Below the pieces are notes generated by a model, which was not told the DNA's origin, made no database searches, and saw only the letters and a list, made by a program, of their open reading frames with translations. Below, in pieces: positions 27,922-37,915 of a DNA stretch of 64,000 nucleotides. The position numbers were made by a program, and so were the translations under genes. The DNA lies in contig NZ_JRMH01000002.1 in assembly GCF_000803315.1 (NCBI RefSeq), positions 248,001-312,000 on the forward strand, read 5' to 3'. Numbering within the stretch: the first letter of the stretch is position 1; every line of letters begins with the position of its first letter. Source of the stretch: Pectobacterium actinidiae (GTDB taxonomy: Bacteria; Pseudomonadota; Gammaproteobacteria; Enterobacterales; Enterobacteriaceae).

Positions 27922-28968
27922 TTAGTGCGGACGGCGAGCCAAGGCAACACCCGCACCGACGAGCGCACCAATCGCCCCCCACATCACCATCAGGAATGCC
28001 CGGCGTGGGCTGTCGCGCTTCACCGGCTCTTCCGGCGTACGCAAATAACGATACGTCTGGAAAGCGGCTTCAAGCGTTGGACCAACGTTCAGCGTCGCCA
28101 ACATCGCGCGATTTTGATCGTAATCCAGTTCGTAATGCGGGCCGCTGGTCTGCAACGTCTCCAGTCGGGCTTGAAGCATCGGCCTGCCAAGTAGGAACAT
28201 TTCCGATGCGGGGATTTCGTCTGCGGGTGTATCCGTCTGACTACGGCTAATACCTTGCTGCTGAGCGATTTTCAACGCCAGTTCAATGCTACGGACTTCG
28301 CGATCGTAAATCGCTTTCGCTACCGCTTCCTGACGCTTGATCTGCGACTTCATGAAAATGGTTCTGGCAGCCCAGGCACCCTTGATCTCTTCATTCAGGT
28401 GACTGGCTGCATGCTGGCTGGCAAAAGCCACATACTGACGAAGCAACGTGTTGGAATCCGCAGAGGTTTCCGCCACCAGCTTCACGGAATCATTGGTTTT
28501 TTTCCCGTCGTCACGCGGCGTAAACTGAATGTTGTTGACCAGCTCATCCAACAGAGCGGCATCCGCCTTTGCATCACCTTCCAGCCGCTGCTTGTAATAA
28601 TCGGTCTGCAACCAGAAATCGCGGCGGGTATCGTAAGCCGCTAATTGCATGATGAATTCATCATAAGCATCAGCCGAAATAGACGGTTGCTCTGGCTGAG
28701 GCGTAGAAAAAGATCGAGCGTCGAGGTTACGCAGGAATTGCTGCTGTGAATAATAGCCCCCCAGCATATTGACCGTCGGCTTGTCGGTAATCGCTGTCGC
28801 GCTCCACTCCTGTTTCACAAGATAGGAATAGCCTAGTGCCACGACGGCAAAAAGCAGGCCGAACGCTATCGGCCACACCTTTCCACGCCACAACAGGCGA
28901 AATAAACCACGGATATCCAGTTCGTTATCAATCAACGCATTCCCGGTAGACAAGTTCTCTGATTTCAT
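27922..28968 (-). CDS. wzzE: ECA chain-length regulator WzzE
   Basis: A 348-residue polysaccharide co-polymerase. Two membrane segments flank a large periplasmic domain: near residues 30-50 (VWPIAFGLLFAVVALGYSYLV) and at the C-terminus (AFLMVMWGAIGALVGAGVALARR), preceded by the proline-rich TPEEPVKRDSPRR that is typical of Wzz proteins. It sets modal ECA chain length together with WzyE. It starts 21 bp after wecA ends, so the two are co-transcribed. Confidence 0.93.
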   Translation of the reverse strand: MKSENLSTGNALIDNELDIRGLFRLLWRGKVWPIAFGLLFAVVALGYSYLVKQEWSATAITDKPTVNMLGGYYSQQQFLRNLDARSFSTPQPEQPSISADAYDEFIMQLAAYDTRRDFWLQTDYYKQRLEGDAKADAALLDELVNNIQFTPRDDGKKTNDSVKLVAETSADSNTLLRQYVAFASQHAASHLNEEIKGAWAARTIFMKSQIKRQEAVAKAIYDREVRSIELALKIAQQQGISRSQTDTPADEIPASEMFLLGRPMLQARLETLQTSGPHYELDYDQNRAMLATLNVGPTLEAAFQTYRYLRTPEEPVKRDSPRRAFLMVMWGAIGALVGAGVALARRPH

Positions 28969-28989
28969 TACTTCCCCAAAATTATTTGG

Positions 28990-30087
28990 TCAGGATGACT
29001 GCTTTTGCTCATCAGAATGCCGCATACGGCGTTTGATTCGCTTGATAAAACGGGCGACCCGCCATGCTCGTTTCAGGCAGTAGCCATACAGTAGAAATGT
29101 AAGCAAGAATAATGCCAACATAATCCATTCGGGTATAAAAAAGAAATATTCTCCCAACACGCCAACCGCAGCCAACAAGGCGGCAGCAAGCGTAATCAAC
29201 ACAAACGCCTGGTGGGAAGAAAAACCAGCCCGCATCATTAAATGATGGATGTGCTGCCGGTCAGGCGAGAACGGACTCATCCCTTTGCGCAAACGCCGAT
29301 ACATGATGGCGATCATATCGATCAGCGGAATAGCGATGATCCACAATGCAGTAACTGGATTAATCGGATGCTGTGGGCCTTGCGTTGTTTGAATCAGGAG
29401 CCAGATGGCCGTGAAGCCAATCATCGTGCTACCTGCGTCGCCCATGAACACCTTGTAGCGTGATCCAAACATACCGAGATTAAGCAGAATGTAAGGTAAG
29501 GTCGCGGCAATCATGGCGAAGCACCACAATGCCAGATTCGTGTGGCCGCTCAGATACAGCAAAATCCCCATCGCCCCAAATGAGACACTGGACATTCCGC
29601 CAAGCAATCCATCGATCCCGTCCACCATATTGAACGCATTAATCGCCGCCCAAACGGCAAACAGCGTGACCAGATAGCCAAACGGCCCCAGGCCCATCTG
29701 CCACGGACCGAAAATGTATCCCAGGTTGTGTATCGTCAAGCCCGCGAAAGCCATCATCACTACGGCAACAAACGCCTGCACAACAGCACGAATTTTCACG
29801 CTGATATCAAAACGATCGTCCAGCATGCCGACAAACACCAGTACACCCGCGCACAGCAGGTAAAGACGGAAGTTGGGGATATATTGATCGGTAATGAAGT
29901 AGGTAAAGCAGATCCCCGCATACACGGAGATACCGCCAACCAGAGGCACAAGACCCCGATGGCGTTTACGGTAGTTGGGACGATCGACAAGACCTATTTT
30001 ACCCGCGATGCTGCGAGCAAAAAAAAGAAAGCCTAAAGAAAACAAGAAAATAAATAGTAATTCGGTACTCATAGTGAGTAAGTTCAC
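28990..30087 (-). CDS. wecA: UDP-GlcNAc:undecaprenyl-phosphate GlcNAc-1-P transferase WecA
   Basis: A 365-residue polytopic enzyme of the MraY/WecA family with about eleven membrane segments. It makes GlcNAc-PP-undecaprenol, the first step for ECA and often for O-antigen. Catalytic acidic motifs are GMLDDRFD and NMVDGIDGLLGG, and the cytoplasmic HIHH segment (DRQHIHHLMMRAGF) is the conserved carbohydrate-recognition region. It is the first gene of the ECA operon, downstream of rho. The 290-bp gap 30088-30377 contains the rho terminator and presumably the wecA promoter. Confidence 0.95.
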   Translation of the reverse strand: MNLLTMSTELLFIFLFSLGFLFFARSIAGKIGLVDRPNYRKRHRGLVPLVGGISVYAGICFTYFITDQYIPNFRLYLLCAGVLVFVGMLDDRFDISVKIRAVVQAFVAVVMMAFAGLTIHNLGYIFGPWQMGLGPFGYLVTLFAVWAAINAFNMVDGIDGLLGGMSSVSFGAMGILLYLSGHTNLALWCFAMIAATLPYILLNLGMFGSRYKVFMGDAGSTMIGFTAIWLLIQTTQGPQHPINPVTALWIIAIPLIDMIAIMYRRLRKGMSPFSPDRQHIHHLMMRAGFSSHQAFVLITLAAALLAAVGVLGEYFFFIPEWIMLALFLLTFLLYGYCLKRAWRVARFIKRIKRRMRHSDEQKQSS

Positions 30088-30230
30088 CGTTAACAGCTGC
30101 GCTGTAGCTGTTCAGTATAGACTCGGTTTACGCCTTATATCCTATCGCCCACATTGATCGCCAGCACAAATTGAGTGATAACCGAGGCTTCTCAATAGAA
30201 AGCCCCTTCACGTCCGATCAATGAGGGGAT

Positions 30231-30259
30231 AAAAAAACGCCACGACCCAGCGTGGCGTT
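30231..30259 (-). terminator. Rho gene intrinsic terminator
   Basis: On the minus strand a 9-bp stem AACGCCACG / CGTGGCGTT with a 6-base loop is followed by seven T residues. It lies about 120 bp after the rho stop and before wecA. Confidence 0.9.
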
Positions 30260-30377
30260 CCCCGAGTTATCCGTAATGTACCCGCCATACATCAAGCCGC
30301 ATGTGCGTTGTTCAAAACGTTAACGTTTTGTCCTGCAACTCGAATGATTTAGGGTATATATAGATGAACGCCCGGAT

Positions 30378-31637
30378 TTATGAACGTTTCATCATATCGA
30401 AGAATTCATCGTTGGTTTTCGTCATCGCCAACTTGTTGATGAGGAATTCCATCGCGTCAATCTCACCCATTGGGTGGATAATCTTGCGTAGAATCCACAT
30501 CTTCTGCAATTCTTCAGAGGTGGTAAGCAGTTCTTCTTTACGCGTACCGGAACGGTTGTAATCAATCGCCGGGAACACGCGTTTTTCTGCGATTTTACGC
30601 GCCAGGTGCAGTTCCATATTACCTGTACCTTTAAATTCTTCGTAAATCACTTCGTCCATCTTGGAACCGGTATCAACCAGCGCGGTGGCGATGATTGTCA
30701 GGCTACCGCCTTCTTCGACGTTACGCGCCGCACCGAAGAAACGCTTCGGACGATGCAAGGCGTTAGCATCCACACCACCTGTCAACACTTTGCCCGAAGC
30801 CGGAACCACGGTGTTGTAGGCACGCGCCAGACGGGTAATGGAGTCCAGCAGGATGATAACGTCTTTCTTATGCTCAACCAGACGCTTCGCTTTTTCGATC
30901 ACCATTTCAGCAACCTGAACGTGACGGGAAGCCGGTTCATCAAACGTTGACGCAACCACTTCACCCTTCACCAGACGCTGCATCTCGGTCACTTCTTCCG
31001 GACGCTCGTCAATCAGCAGCACCATCAGCACGCAGTCAGGATGGTTGTAAGCAATGCTCTGCGCGATGTTCTGCAACAGCATGGTTTTACCCGCTTTCGG
31101 CGGTGCAACGATCAAACCACGTTGACCACGGCCGATCGGCGAAGCCAGATCCAGCACACGCGCCGTCAGATCTTCTGTCGAACCGTTACCACGTTCCATA
31201 CGCAGACGAGAGTTTGCGTGCAGCGGCGTTAAGTTTTCGAACAGGATCTTGTTACGGGCGTTTTCAGGTTTGTCGTAGTTAACTTCGTTAACTTTCAGCA
31301 GCGCAAAGTAGCGTTCACCTTCTTTCGGCGGACGAATCTTGCCAGAAATGGTGTCACCAGTGCGGAGGTTAAAACGGCGGATTTGGCTGGGAGAAACGTA
31401 GATATCATCGGGGCCTGCGAGGTAGGAGCTGTCTGCGGAGCGGAGAAAGCCGAAGCCATCCTGCAATATCTCCAGCACACCATCGCCGAAAATATCCTCG
31501 CCGCTTTTGGCATGCTGTTTCAGAATAGCGAAGATAATATCCTGTTTACGCATGCGGGCCTGGTTTTCCAGTCCCATATTTTCGCCAAGAGTAATTAACT
31601 CAGAAACTGGCGTATTCTTTAATTCGGTAAGATTCAT
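30378..31637 (-). CDS. rho: Transcription termination factor Rho
   Basis: A 419-residue hexameric RNA-dependent ATPase that terminates transcription. The N-terminal domain starts [28 protein letters not shown], the cold-shock-type RNA-binding domain includes DGFGFLRS and DDIYVSP, Walker A is [11 protein letters not shown] and the Q-loop/R-loop region is present. Length equals E. coli Rho. An in-frame extension upstream to 31751 is not used; ATG 31637 matches the family. The 491-bp upstream region 31638-32128 has two groups of short repeats and no recognisable rhoL leader gene. Confidence 0.97.
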   Translation of the reverse strand: MNLTELKNTPVSELITLGENMGLENQARMRKQDIIFAILKQHAKSGEDIFGDGVLEILQDGFGFLRSADSSYLAGPDDIYVSPSQIRRFNLRTGDTISGKIRPPKEGERYFALLKVNEVNYDKPENARNKILFENLTPLHANSRLRMERGNGSTEDLTARVLDLASPIGRGQRGLIVAPPKAGKTMLLQNIAQSIAYNHPDCVLMVLLIDERPEEVTEMQRLVKGEVVASTFDEPASRHVQVAEMVIEKAKRLVEHKKDVIILLDSITRLARAYNTVVPASGKVLTGGVDANALHRPKRFFGAARNVEEGGSLTIIATALVDTGSKMDEVIYEEFKGTGNMELHLARKIAEKRVFPAIDYNRSGTRKEELLTTSEELQKMWILRKIIHPMGEIDAMEFLINKLAMTKTNDEFFDMMKRS

Positions 31638-31767
31638 AGTGGTGGGTTCTTTAACTCGGGGTAAATCTCGAACTATTAACGTGAATGGTATGGCAGGAAC
31701 ATCCGTGCCTCTATAACAGCCTTCAACCACCGGATTCCTGTCTGGTTTCACACCTGAAGCGCATTAC

Positions 31768-31812
31768 ATCCGCGCAAAACGACATCCGCATAAACGATAT
31801 CCGCATAAATCA
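31768..31812. repeat. Three 15-16 bp tandem repeats in the rho leader
   Basis: ATCCGC begins at 31768, 31784 and 31799, with copies two and three sharing ATCCGCATAAA. The region lies 130-175 bp upstream of the rho start codon, inside the presumed leader transcript. Function unknown. Confidence 0.55.
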
Positions 31813-31846
31813 ACGGCAGGAGATCGAAGACACATAAAACCAATTA

Positions 31847-31930
31847 TTGTAAAACTAGTAGACTGCCCAAATCGGATCACAAACGTGTTGTAAAACAATC
31901 GTTTTGTAGAACAATGACCTTGTAAAACAA
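31847..31930. repeat. Cluster of TTGTAAAACAA repeats upstream of rho
   Basis: TTGTAAAACAA occurs at 31889 and 31920, TTGTAGAACAA at 31904, and TTGTAAAACTA at 31847. Each 11-mer is itself an inverted repeat, TTGT-N3-ACAA, and three are spaced 15-16 bp apart. The spacing would place a bound protein or RNA contact at regular intervals. No known regulator was matched. Confidence 0.55.
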
Positions 31931-32128
31931 CGATTTTTTCGATTTCGACACAGAATAATGCTTTAGACTCTAACTTTCAGGCTTAAGCCTAAGGGCTTAA
32001 ACATAGGCAAGTACGATATGCAGTGATAAAGAATCTAACACGCTTCCCGACGAGCGGCAAGCAGTCAATATGAGAATTGCATATTGCCCAATTGCGCCCG
32101 CCGGCAACCCCCTAAGGAGCCAAGCTAA

Positions 32129-32455
32129 TTACAGATTCGCCGTCAGGAACTCTTTCAGTTGCCCTTTGGACAGTGCGCCGACTTTCGTCGCAGCCACTTC
32201 ACCGTTTTTAAACAGCAGCAGAGTAGGAATACCACGGATACCATATTTTGGTGCCGTAGCCGGGTTTTCATCAATGTTCAGCTTGGTAACCGTCAGTTTG
32301 CCTTCAAACTCTTCGGCGATTTCATCCAGAATAGGAGCGATCATTTTGCAAGGACCACACCACTCAGCCCAGAAATCAACCAAGATAGCGCCCTCAGCTT
32401 GCAATACTTTCGTGCCGAAGCTGTCATCAGTCAGGTGAATTATTTTATCGCTCAT
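32129..32455 (-). CDS. trxA: Thioredoxin 1
   Basis: A 108-residue thioredoxin with the redox motif WCGPC (residues 32-36), the cis-proline segment [11 protein letters not shown] and near-identity to recalled E. coli TrxA. It is a general cytoplasmic disulfide reductase and partner of thioredoxin reductase. Divergent from rhlB and upstream of rho, as in E. coli. Confidence 0.97.
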   Translation of the reverse strand: MSDKIIHLTDDSFGTKVLQAEGAILVDFWAEWCGPCKMIAPILDEIAEEFEGKLTVTKLNIDENPATAPKYGIRGIPTLLLFKNGEVAATKVGALSKGQLKEFLTANL

Positions 32456-32573
32456 ATTTTACTCCGCAGGATTATTTCTACCTTGTTGGTGTAGCATTAA
32501 CCAACAACGGCTTGACTTTATTTCACCGGATACGCTTTCGTAAAGCAATAGTTAGCTGATATTCTACCACACT

Positions 32574-33863
32574 ATGAGCAAAACACACTTAACTGAACAG
32601 AAGTTTTCCGACTTCGCCCTGCACCCGCAGGTTATTGAAGCTCTTGAAAGTAAAGGGTTTCATAACTGTACGCCTATTCAGGCGTTAGCTCTGCCATTAG
32701 CTTTGTCAGGGCGTGATGTGGCGGGTCAGGCGCAAACCGGTACCGGCAAGACGCTGGCTTTTCTCGCGTCTACTTTCCATTATCTGCTTTCACACCCTGC
32801 AAACGCAGAGCGTCAGACCAATCAGCCGCGTGCTTTAATTATGGCACCAACCCGTGAACTGGCTGTCCAGATTCACTCTGATGCAGAAGCGCTGTCTCAT
32901 GCAACTGGGCTAAAATTAGGTTTAGCCTACGGTGGCGACGGCTACGACAAACAGCTTAAAGTGCTGGAAAGCGGCGTTGATATTCTGATCGGCACCACCG
33001 GTCGCCTGATCGACTACGCTAAGCAGAACCACATCAATCTGGGCGCGATTCAGGTCGTCGTGCTGGACGAAGCCGATCGTATGTACGATCTCGGCTTTAT
33101 CAAAGACATTCGCTGGCTATTCCGCCGCATGCCCGCAGCGGCGCAGCGACTAAACATGCTCTTTTCCGCTACGCTCTCCTACCGAGTGCGTGAACTCGCG
33201 TTTGAACAGATGAATAACGCCGAGTACGTGGAAGTTGAACCGGAACAAAAAACCGGCCACCGCATTAAAGAAGAACTGTTTTATCCGTCCAATGAAGAAA
33301 AAATGCGCCTGCTCCAGACGCTGCTGGAAGAAGAGTGGCCGGATCGCTGCATTATTTTCGCGAATACCAAACACCGCTGCGAAGACATCTGGGGTCATCT
33401 GGCTGCCGATGGTCATCGCGTTGGGCTGCTGACGGGCGACGTCGCACAGAAAAAACGCCTGCGTATTCTGGAAGAATTTACCCAAGGTAATCTGGATATT
33501 CTGGTGGCAACGGACGTTGCAGCACGCGGTTTGCATATACCTTCTGTTACCCACGTTTTCAACTACGATCTGCCGGATGACTGCGAAGACTACGTTCACC
33601 GTATTGGCCGTACGGGCCGTGCAGGACAAAGCGGATTCTCTATCAGCCTGGCCTGTGAAGAGTACGCGCTGAACCTTCCCGCTATCGAAACCTATATCGG
33701 TCACGGTATCCCTGTCAGCAAATACAACAGTGACGCGCTGATGAGTGATTTACCCGCGCCGAAGCGTTTAACGCGTCCACCGCGTTCCAATAATGGCCCG
33801 CGCCGACACAATGCGCCGCGCCGCAGCGGAGCGCCCCGAAATAACCGTAAACGAGCGGACTAA
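32574..33863 (+). CDS. rhlB: DEAD-box RNA helicase RhlB
   Basis: A 429-residue DEAD-box helicase of the RNA degradosome. The Q motif ([20 protein letters not shown]), Walker [13 protein letters not shown] box ([13 protein letters not shown]), SAT (FSATLS) and the C-terminal [10 protein letters not shown] motif are in order. A basic tail rich in Arg, Asn and Pro ([18 protein letters not shown]) ends the protein, as in RhlB. In E. coli it binds RNase E and unwinds structured RNA. gppA starts 6 bp after its stop. Confidence 0.96.
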   Translation: MSKTHLTEQKFSDFALHPQVIEALESKGFHNCTPIQALALPLALSGRDVAGQAQTGTGKTLAFLASTFHYLLSHPANAERQTNQPRALIMAPTRELAVQIHSDAEALSHATGLKLGLAYGGDGYDKQLKVLESGVDILIGTTGRLIDYAKQNHINLGAIQVVVLDEADRMYDLGFIKDIRWLFRRMPAAAQRLNMLFSATLSYRVRELAFEQMNNAEYVEVEPEQKTGHRIKEELFYPSNEEKMRLLQTLLEEEWPDRCIIFANTKHRCEDIWGHLAADGHRVGLLTGDVAQKKRLRILEEFTQGNLDILVATDVAARGLHIPSVTHVFNYDLPDDCEDYVHRIGRTGRAGQSGFSISLACEEYALNLPAIETYIGHGIPVSKYNSDALMSDLPAPKRLTRPPRSNNGPRRHNAPRRSGAPRNNRKRAD

Positions 33864-33869
33864 CCGTCG

Positions 33870-35366
33870 ATGCTGAGCTCTTCTTCACTTTACGCTGCCA
33901 TCGATCTCGGCTCGAACAGCTTTCATATGCTGGTCACCCGGGAAACCGCAGGCAGCATTCAGACGCTGGCGAAAATAAAGCGTAAAGTCCGCCTTGCGGC
34001 AGGACTGGATAAGCAGAATCGGCTCTCGCAGGAAGCGATGCAGCGTGGCTGGCAGTGTCTACAACTGTTCTCTGAACGCTTGCAGGACATTCCGCAGGAT
34101 CAGGTGCGCGTCGTCGCTACCGCAACCCTACGACTGGCAACGAACGCTGACGAGTTTTTGCAACGGGCTCAGGAAATTCTGGGCTTGCCGATTCAGGTTA
34201 TCAGCGGTGAAGAAGAAGCACGCTTGATTTATCAAGGTGTAGCACATACGACAGGTGGCCCAGATGCGCGTCTGGTCGTGGATATTGGCGGTGGCAGTAC
34301 CGAACTGGCAACGGGAATCGGCGCAAAAACGACGCAGTTGATCAGCCTCCCGATGGGATGCGTAACCTGGCTGGATCGTTACTTCAGCGACCGTAATCTG
34401 GAAGCCGGTAACTTTGAACGCGCTGAGCAGGCGGCGCGTGAAATGCTGCGTCCTGTCGCGGCTTCGCTACGCGAACAGGGCTGGCAAATCTGCGTCGGTG
34501 CTTCCGGCACAGTTCAAGCGCTACAGGAAATTATGGTCGCGCAGGGAATGGATGAATATATTACTCTGCCGAAACTCAGACAGCTTAAAGAGCATGCGAT
34601 TCAGTGCGATAAGCTGGAAGAATTGGAAATTGATGGCCTGACGCTGGAACGCGCGCTGGTTTTTCCTAGCGGATTAGCCATTCTGCTGGCGATCTTCCAG
34701 GAACTCGACATCAAAACGATGACGCTGGCCGGAGGTGCGCTGCGTGAAGGGCTGGTCTATGGCATGCTGCATCTGCCCGTCGACCAGGATATCCGCCATC
34801 GCACATTGGCGACGCTGCAACGCCGCTATCTGCTGGATACCGAACAGGCTAAACGCGTCAGCACGCTGGCAGATAACTTTCTGCAACAGGTTGCTCGTGA
34901 CTGGCAGTTAGATAACCGATGTCGCGAGTTACTGCGCAGCGCCTGTCTGGTGCACGAAATCGGCTTGAGTATTGATTTTCGCCAGTCACCCCAGCATGCA
35001 GCCTATTTGATTCGCCATAGCGATCTCCCTGGCTTTACGCCCGCCCAGAAAAAGCTGTTAGCCACACTCCTGCAAAACCAGATTAACCCTGTCGATTTAA
35101 TGCCGCTCAGTCAGCAAAATGCGCTGCCAGTTAATCAGGCACAGCGCCTGTGCCGCCTGTTGCGCCTGGCGATTATTTTTGCCAGCCGCCGCCGCGATGA
35201 CACGCTGCCAGCAGTACGGTTGCGCGTAGAAGGTGAAGCATTGCGTTTGATTCTGCCCGCTGGCTGGCTAGCTCAGCACCCGTTACGGGCAGAAATGCTG
35301 GAACAAGAAAGCCGCTGGCAGAGTTACGTACACTGGCCGCTGATGCTGGAAGAAACTCCCGCTTAA
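33870..35366 (+). CDS. gppA: Guanosine-5'-triphosphate,3'-diphosphate pyrophosphatase GppA
   Basis: A 498-residue exopolyphosphatase/pppGpp phosphohydrolase that converts pppGpp to ppGpp. The ASKHA-type phosphate motifs are [14 protein letters not shown] near the N-terminus, [11 protein letters not shown] around residue 144, and GASGTVQAL. The C-terminal half is the HD-like domain. Length is similar to E. coli GppA. It is the second gene after rhlB and is followed by a terminator that overlaps the end of rep. Confidence 0.95.
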   Translation: MLSSSSLYAAIDLGSNSFHMLVTRETAGSIQTLAKIKRKVRLAAGLDKQNRLSQEAMQRGWQCLQLFSERLQDIPQDQVRVVATATLRLATNADEFLQRAQEILGLPIQVISGEEEARLIYQGVAHTTGGPDARLVVDIGGGSTELATGIGAKTTQLISLPMGCVTWLDRYFSDRNLEAGNFERAEQAAREMLRPVAASLREQGWQICVGASGTVQALQEIMVAQGMDEYITLPKLRQLKEHAIQCDKLEELEIDGLTLERALVFPSGLAILLAIFQELDIKTMTLAGGALREGLVYGMLHLPVDQDIRHRTLATLQRRYLLDTEQAKRVSTLADNFLQQVARDWQLDNRCRELLRSACLVHEIGLSIDFRQSPQHAAYLIRHSDLPGFTPAQKKLLATLLQNQINPVDLMPLSQQNALPVNQAQRLCRLLRLAIIFASRRRDDTLPAVRLRVEGEALRLILPAGWLAQHPLRAEMLEQESRWQSYVHWPLMLEETPA

Positions 35367-35375
35367 CAAGCATAT

Positions 35376-35402
35376 AGGGGAGAACGCTTTACTCCCCTTT
35401 TG
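35376..35402 (+). terminator. gppA terminator overlapping the 3' end of rep
   Basis: Stem AGGGGAG / CTCCCCT (35376-35382 and 35392-35398) followed by TTTT. The right arm encodes the last codons of the convergent rep gene. Confidence 0.75.
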
Positions 35403-37410
35403 CTTTTGCTAACATCGCCCGGATGTTGGCGACGTTCGTCTGACCTTTCTGCATACGCTCTTGTGCGCTAACCACTTTTCTTTCCGTTTCCCACACCACA
35501 TCATCCTGCGGCAATTCAAGCAGGAAACGACTCGGCTCGGGGCGCACCAACTCACCATACTGGCGGCGCTCTTTGCACAATGTGAAGAACAGTTCGCGCT
35601 GGGCACGCGTAATTCCCACGTATGCCAGACGCCGCTCTTCATCGACGTTATCTTCATCAATACTGCTCTGATGCGGCAAGAGGCCTTCTTCCATCCCAAC
35701 CAAAAAGACGTACGGGAACTCGAGGCCTTTGGACGCATGCAGCGTCATTAGCTGAACCTGATCCAGCTCCTCTTCGCTTTCACCACGTTCCATCATGTCC
35801 CGTAGCGTGAAACGCGTCACCACCTGCGTCAGCGTCATCGGTTCATTCAGATCGGAGCCTTCCAGCATTTCGGTCATCCAACTAAATAGCTGGTTGACGT
35901 TCTTCATCCGCATTTCGGCGGCTTTTGGGCTGGGCGAGGTTTCATACAACCAGCTTTCGTAGTCCAGCCCATGAATCAGATCTCGCACGGCAGCTACCGG
36001 TTCACGCTCTGCCAGACGGGCGATTTCCCCCAGCCAGTGGGTAAACCGTTGCAGGGATTCCAGCCCACGGCCGGTCAGCGACTGGCTCAGCCCAAGATCA
36101 AAACTTGCGCTGAACAGACCTTTATTACGTTGCCCTGCCCACTCGCCTAGTTTCTTCATCGTCGCAGGGCCAATCTCACGCTTAGGCGTGTTCACAATGC
36201 GTAAGAACGCGCTGTCATCGTCCGGATTGGTCAGTACGCGCAGGTAAGCCAGTAAATCTTTGATTTCAGGTCGGGAGAAAAAGGACGTACCGCCGGAGAT
36301 ACGATACGGGATACGGTTCTGCATCAGCATCTTTTCAAACAAGCGCGACTGATGATTGCCACGATACAAAATGGCATAGTCACCGTACTGGGTCTTTTTA
36401 ATAAAGTGATGGGCAATCAGCTCACCCACGACCCGCTCCGCTTCGTGATCTTCGTTATTGGCGGTAATCACTTTGAGTTCATCGCCGTAACCCAGCTCCG
36501 AGAACAGACGCTTTTCAAAAACGTGCGGGTTATTGGCGATGAGAATATTGGCTGCTTTCAGAATACGCCCGGATGAGCGGTAGTTTTGTTCCAGTTTGAT
36601 CACATCAAGCGCGGGGAAATCCTGCTGTAGCAACACCAGATTCTGTGGACGCGCCCCGCGCCAGGAGTAAATAGACTGATCGTCATCGCCTACGACGGTG
36701 AAACGCGCGCGGCTGCCGACCAACAGTTTAACCAGCTCATACTGGCTGGTATTGGTGTCCTGATATTCATCCACCAGCAGGTAGCGCAAGCGGTTCTGCC
36801 AACGTTCACGCACCTCAACATTTTGTTTCAACAACAGCGTAGGCAACAAAATCAGATCGTCGAAGTCCAGTACGTTACAAGCGCGCAGGTGGTCGTGATA
36901 GAGCGAGTAGCAGTGCACAAACAGCTTGTCGCGTTCGGAGCGAGCGGTTGCTGCCGCACCGGCAGGATCGATCAGATCGTTTTTCCAGTTTGAGATCGTA
37001 GAGATCAGCTGTTGCAGCAGAACTTTATCGTTTTCCAGCCACTGCTCCGTCAACTCTTTTAGCAGCGCCATCTGGTCTTGATCGTCAAACAGGGAGAAGT
37101 TGGATTTCATGCCCAGCGCAACGTATTCACGTTTGATGATCTCCAGCCCCAGCGTATGGAAAGTCGCGATCATCAACCCACGCGTTTCTTTACGCCCCAG
37201 CGTTTGCGCCACACGCTCCTTCATCTCACGTGCGGCTTTGTTGGTAAACGTCACGGCGGCAATGTGCCTAGCCTGATAGCCACACTGGCGAATAAGGTGC
37301 GCGATTTTGTTGGTGATAACGCGGGTCTTGCCTGAACCTGCGCCCGCCAGAACCAGACAAGGTCCGGTGACGAATTCGACGGCGTGTTGTTGGCTGGGGT
37401 TTAAGCGCAT
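35389..37410 (-). CDS. rep: ATP-dependent DNA helicase Rep
   Basis: A 673-residue superfamily 1A 3'-5' DNA helicase that clears proteins from DNA and helps replication forks restart. Walker A is [17 protein letters not shown], motif [10 protein letters not shown], motif [17 protein letters not shown], motif IV region QNYRSSG and motif [16 protein letters not shown] 37410 gives [13 protein letters not shown], the start and length of E. coli Rep; a GTG at 37425 would add five residues but has no ribosome site. It converges on gppA and is divergent from ppiC. Confidence 0.96.
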   Translation of the reverse strand: MRLNPSQQHAVEFVTGPCLVLAGAGSGKTRVITNKIAHLIRQCGYQARHIAAVTFTNKAAREMKERVAQTLGRKETRGLMIATFHTLGLEIIKREYVALGMKSNFSLFDDQDQMALLKELTEQWLENDKVLLQQLISTISNWKNDLIDPAGAAATARSERDKLFVHCYSLYHDHLRACNVLDFDDLILLPTLLLKQNVEVRERWQNRLRYLLVDEYQDTNTSQYELVKLLVGSRARFTVVGDDDQSIYSWRGARPQNLVLLQQDFPALDVIKLEQNYRSSGRILKAANILIANNPHVFEKRLFSELGYGDELKVITANNEDHEAERVVGELIAHHFIKKTQYGDYAILYRGNHQSRLFEKMLMQNRIPYRISGGTSFFSRPEIKDLLAYLRVLTNPDDDSAFLRIVNTPKREIGPATMKKLGEWAGQRNKGLFSASFDLGLSQSLTGRGLESLQRFTHWLGEIARLAEREPVAAVRDLIHGLDYESWLYETSPSPKAAEMRMKNVNQLFSWMTEMLEGSDLNEPMTLTQVVTRFTLRDMMERGESEEELDQVQLMTLHASKGLEFPYVFLVGMEEGLLPHQSSIDEDNVDEERRLAYVGITRAQRELFFTLCKERRQYGELVRPEPSRFLLELPQDDVVWETERKVVSAQERMQKGQTNVANIRAMLAKAKGE

Positions 37411-37570
37411 AACGATCTTGCTCACTCATAAAACGGAAGGCGATTGTAGCAGAAAGCCGTATCGATCTTGACCAGGGATTTGTTATTAAGGAAAGCACAT
37501 CGCAGTCCACATCTTGCGTTGCAAATGTTACATTGCGCGGTGGAATCTCTTTTGCAAAAAAGGTAATAAC

Positions 37571-37852
37571 ATGGCAAATACCGCAGCAGCCCTACACATT
37601 CTGGTAGACACTGAACAGCAGGCTAACGATATTCTTGCTCAACTGGAAAAAGGTGCCGACTTCCAGAAACTGGCACAGAAGCACTCGACCTGCCCGTCAA
37701 AACGTAACGGCGGCGATTTAGGTGAGTTTCGTAAAGGCGACATGGTGCCGGCTTTCGATAAGGCGGTGTTTTCCTGCGAGTTGCTGAAACCGTTTGGTCC
37801 AGTGAAAACCCAGTTTGGCTACCATGTGATCAAGGTGCTGTACCGCAACTAA
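37571..37852 (+). CDS. ppiC: Parvulin-type peptidyl-prolyl isomerase C
   Basis: A 93-residue single-domain parvulin, one of the smallest cytoplasmic prolyl isomerases. The sequence runs from [37 protein letters not shown] to FGYHVIKVL, the standard parvulin pattern with its His and Cys active-site residues. The ATG at 37571 follows AAGGTAATAAC; an upstream in-frame ATG would add residues not in the family. It converges on putA with a strong terminator between. Confidence 0.95.
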   Translation: MANTAAALHILVDTEQQANDILAQLEKGADFQKLAQKHSTCPSKRNGGDLGEFRKGDMVPAFDKAVFSCELLKPFGPVKTQFGYHVIKVLYRN

Positions 37853-37876
37853 GTCGTCCTACGACGCCCACAAACA

Positions 37877-37915
37877 TAAAAAGCGCGCCGACCTTCCGGT
37901 TTGGCGCGTTTTTTC
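37877..37915. terminator. Bidirectional terminator between ppiC and putA
   Basis: Stem GCGCGCC / GGCGCGT with a 13-base loop, A-run on the left and T-run on the right. It serves both convergent genes; putA ends at its right edge. Confidence 0.85.

Noticed and set aside
31638..31800. A rhoL leader peptide gene
   Set aside because: A 13-codon frame starting ATGCGC was seen on the minus strand but does not resemble the E. coli peptide, so I do not call it.
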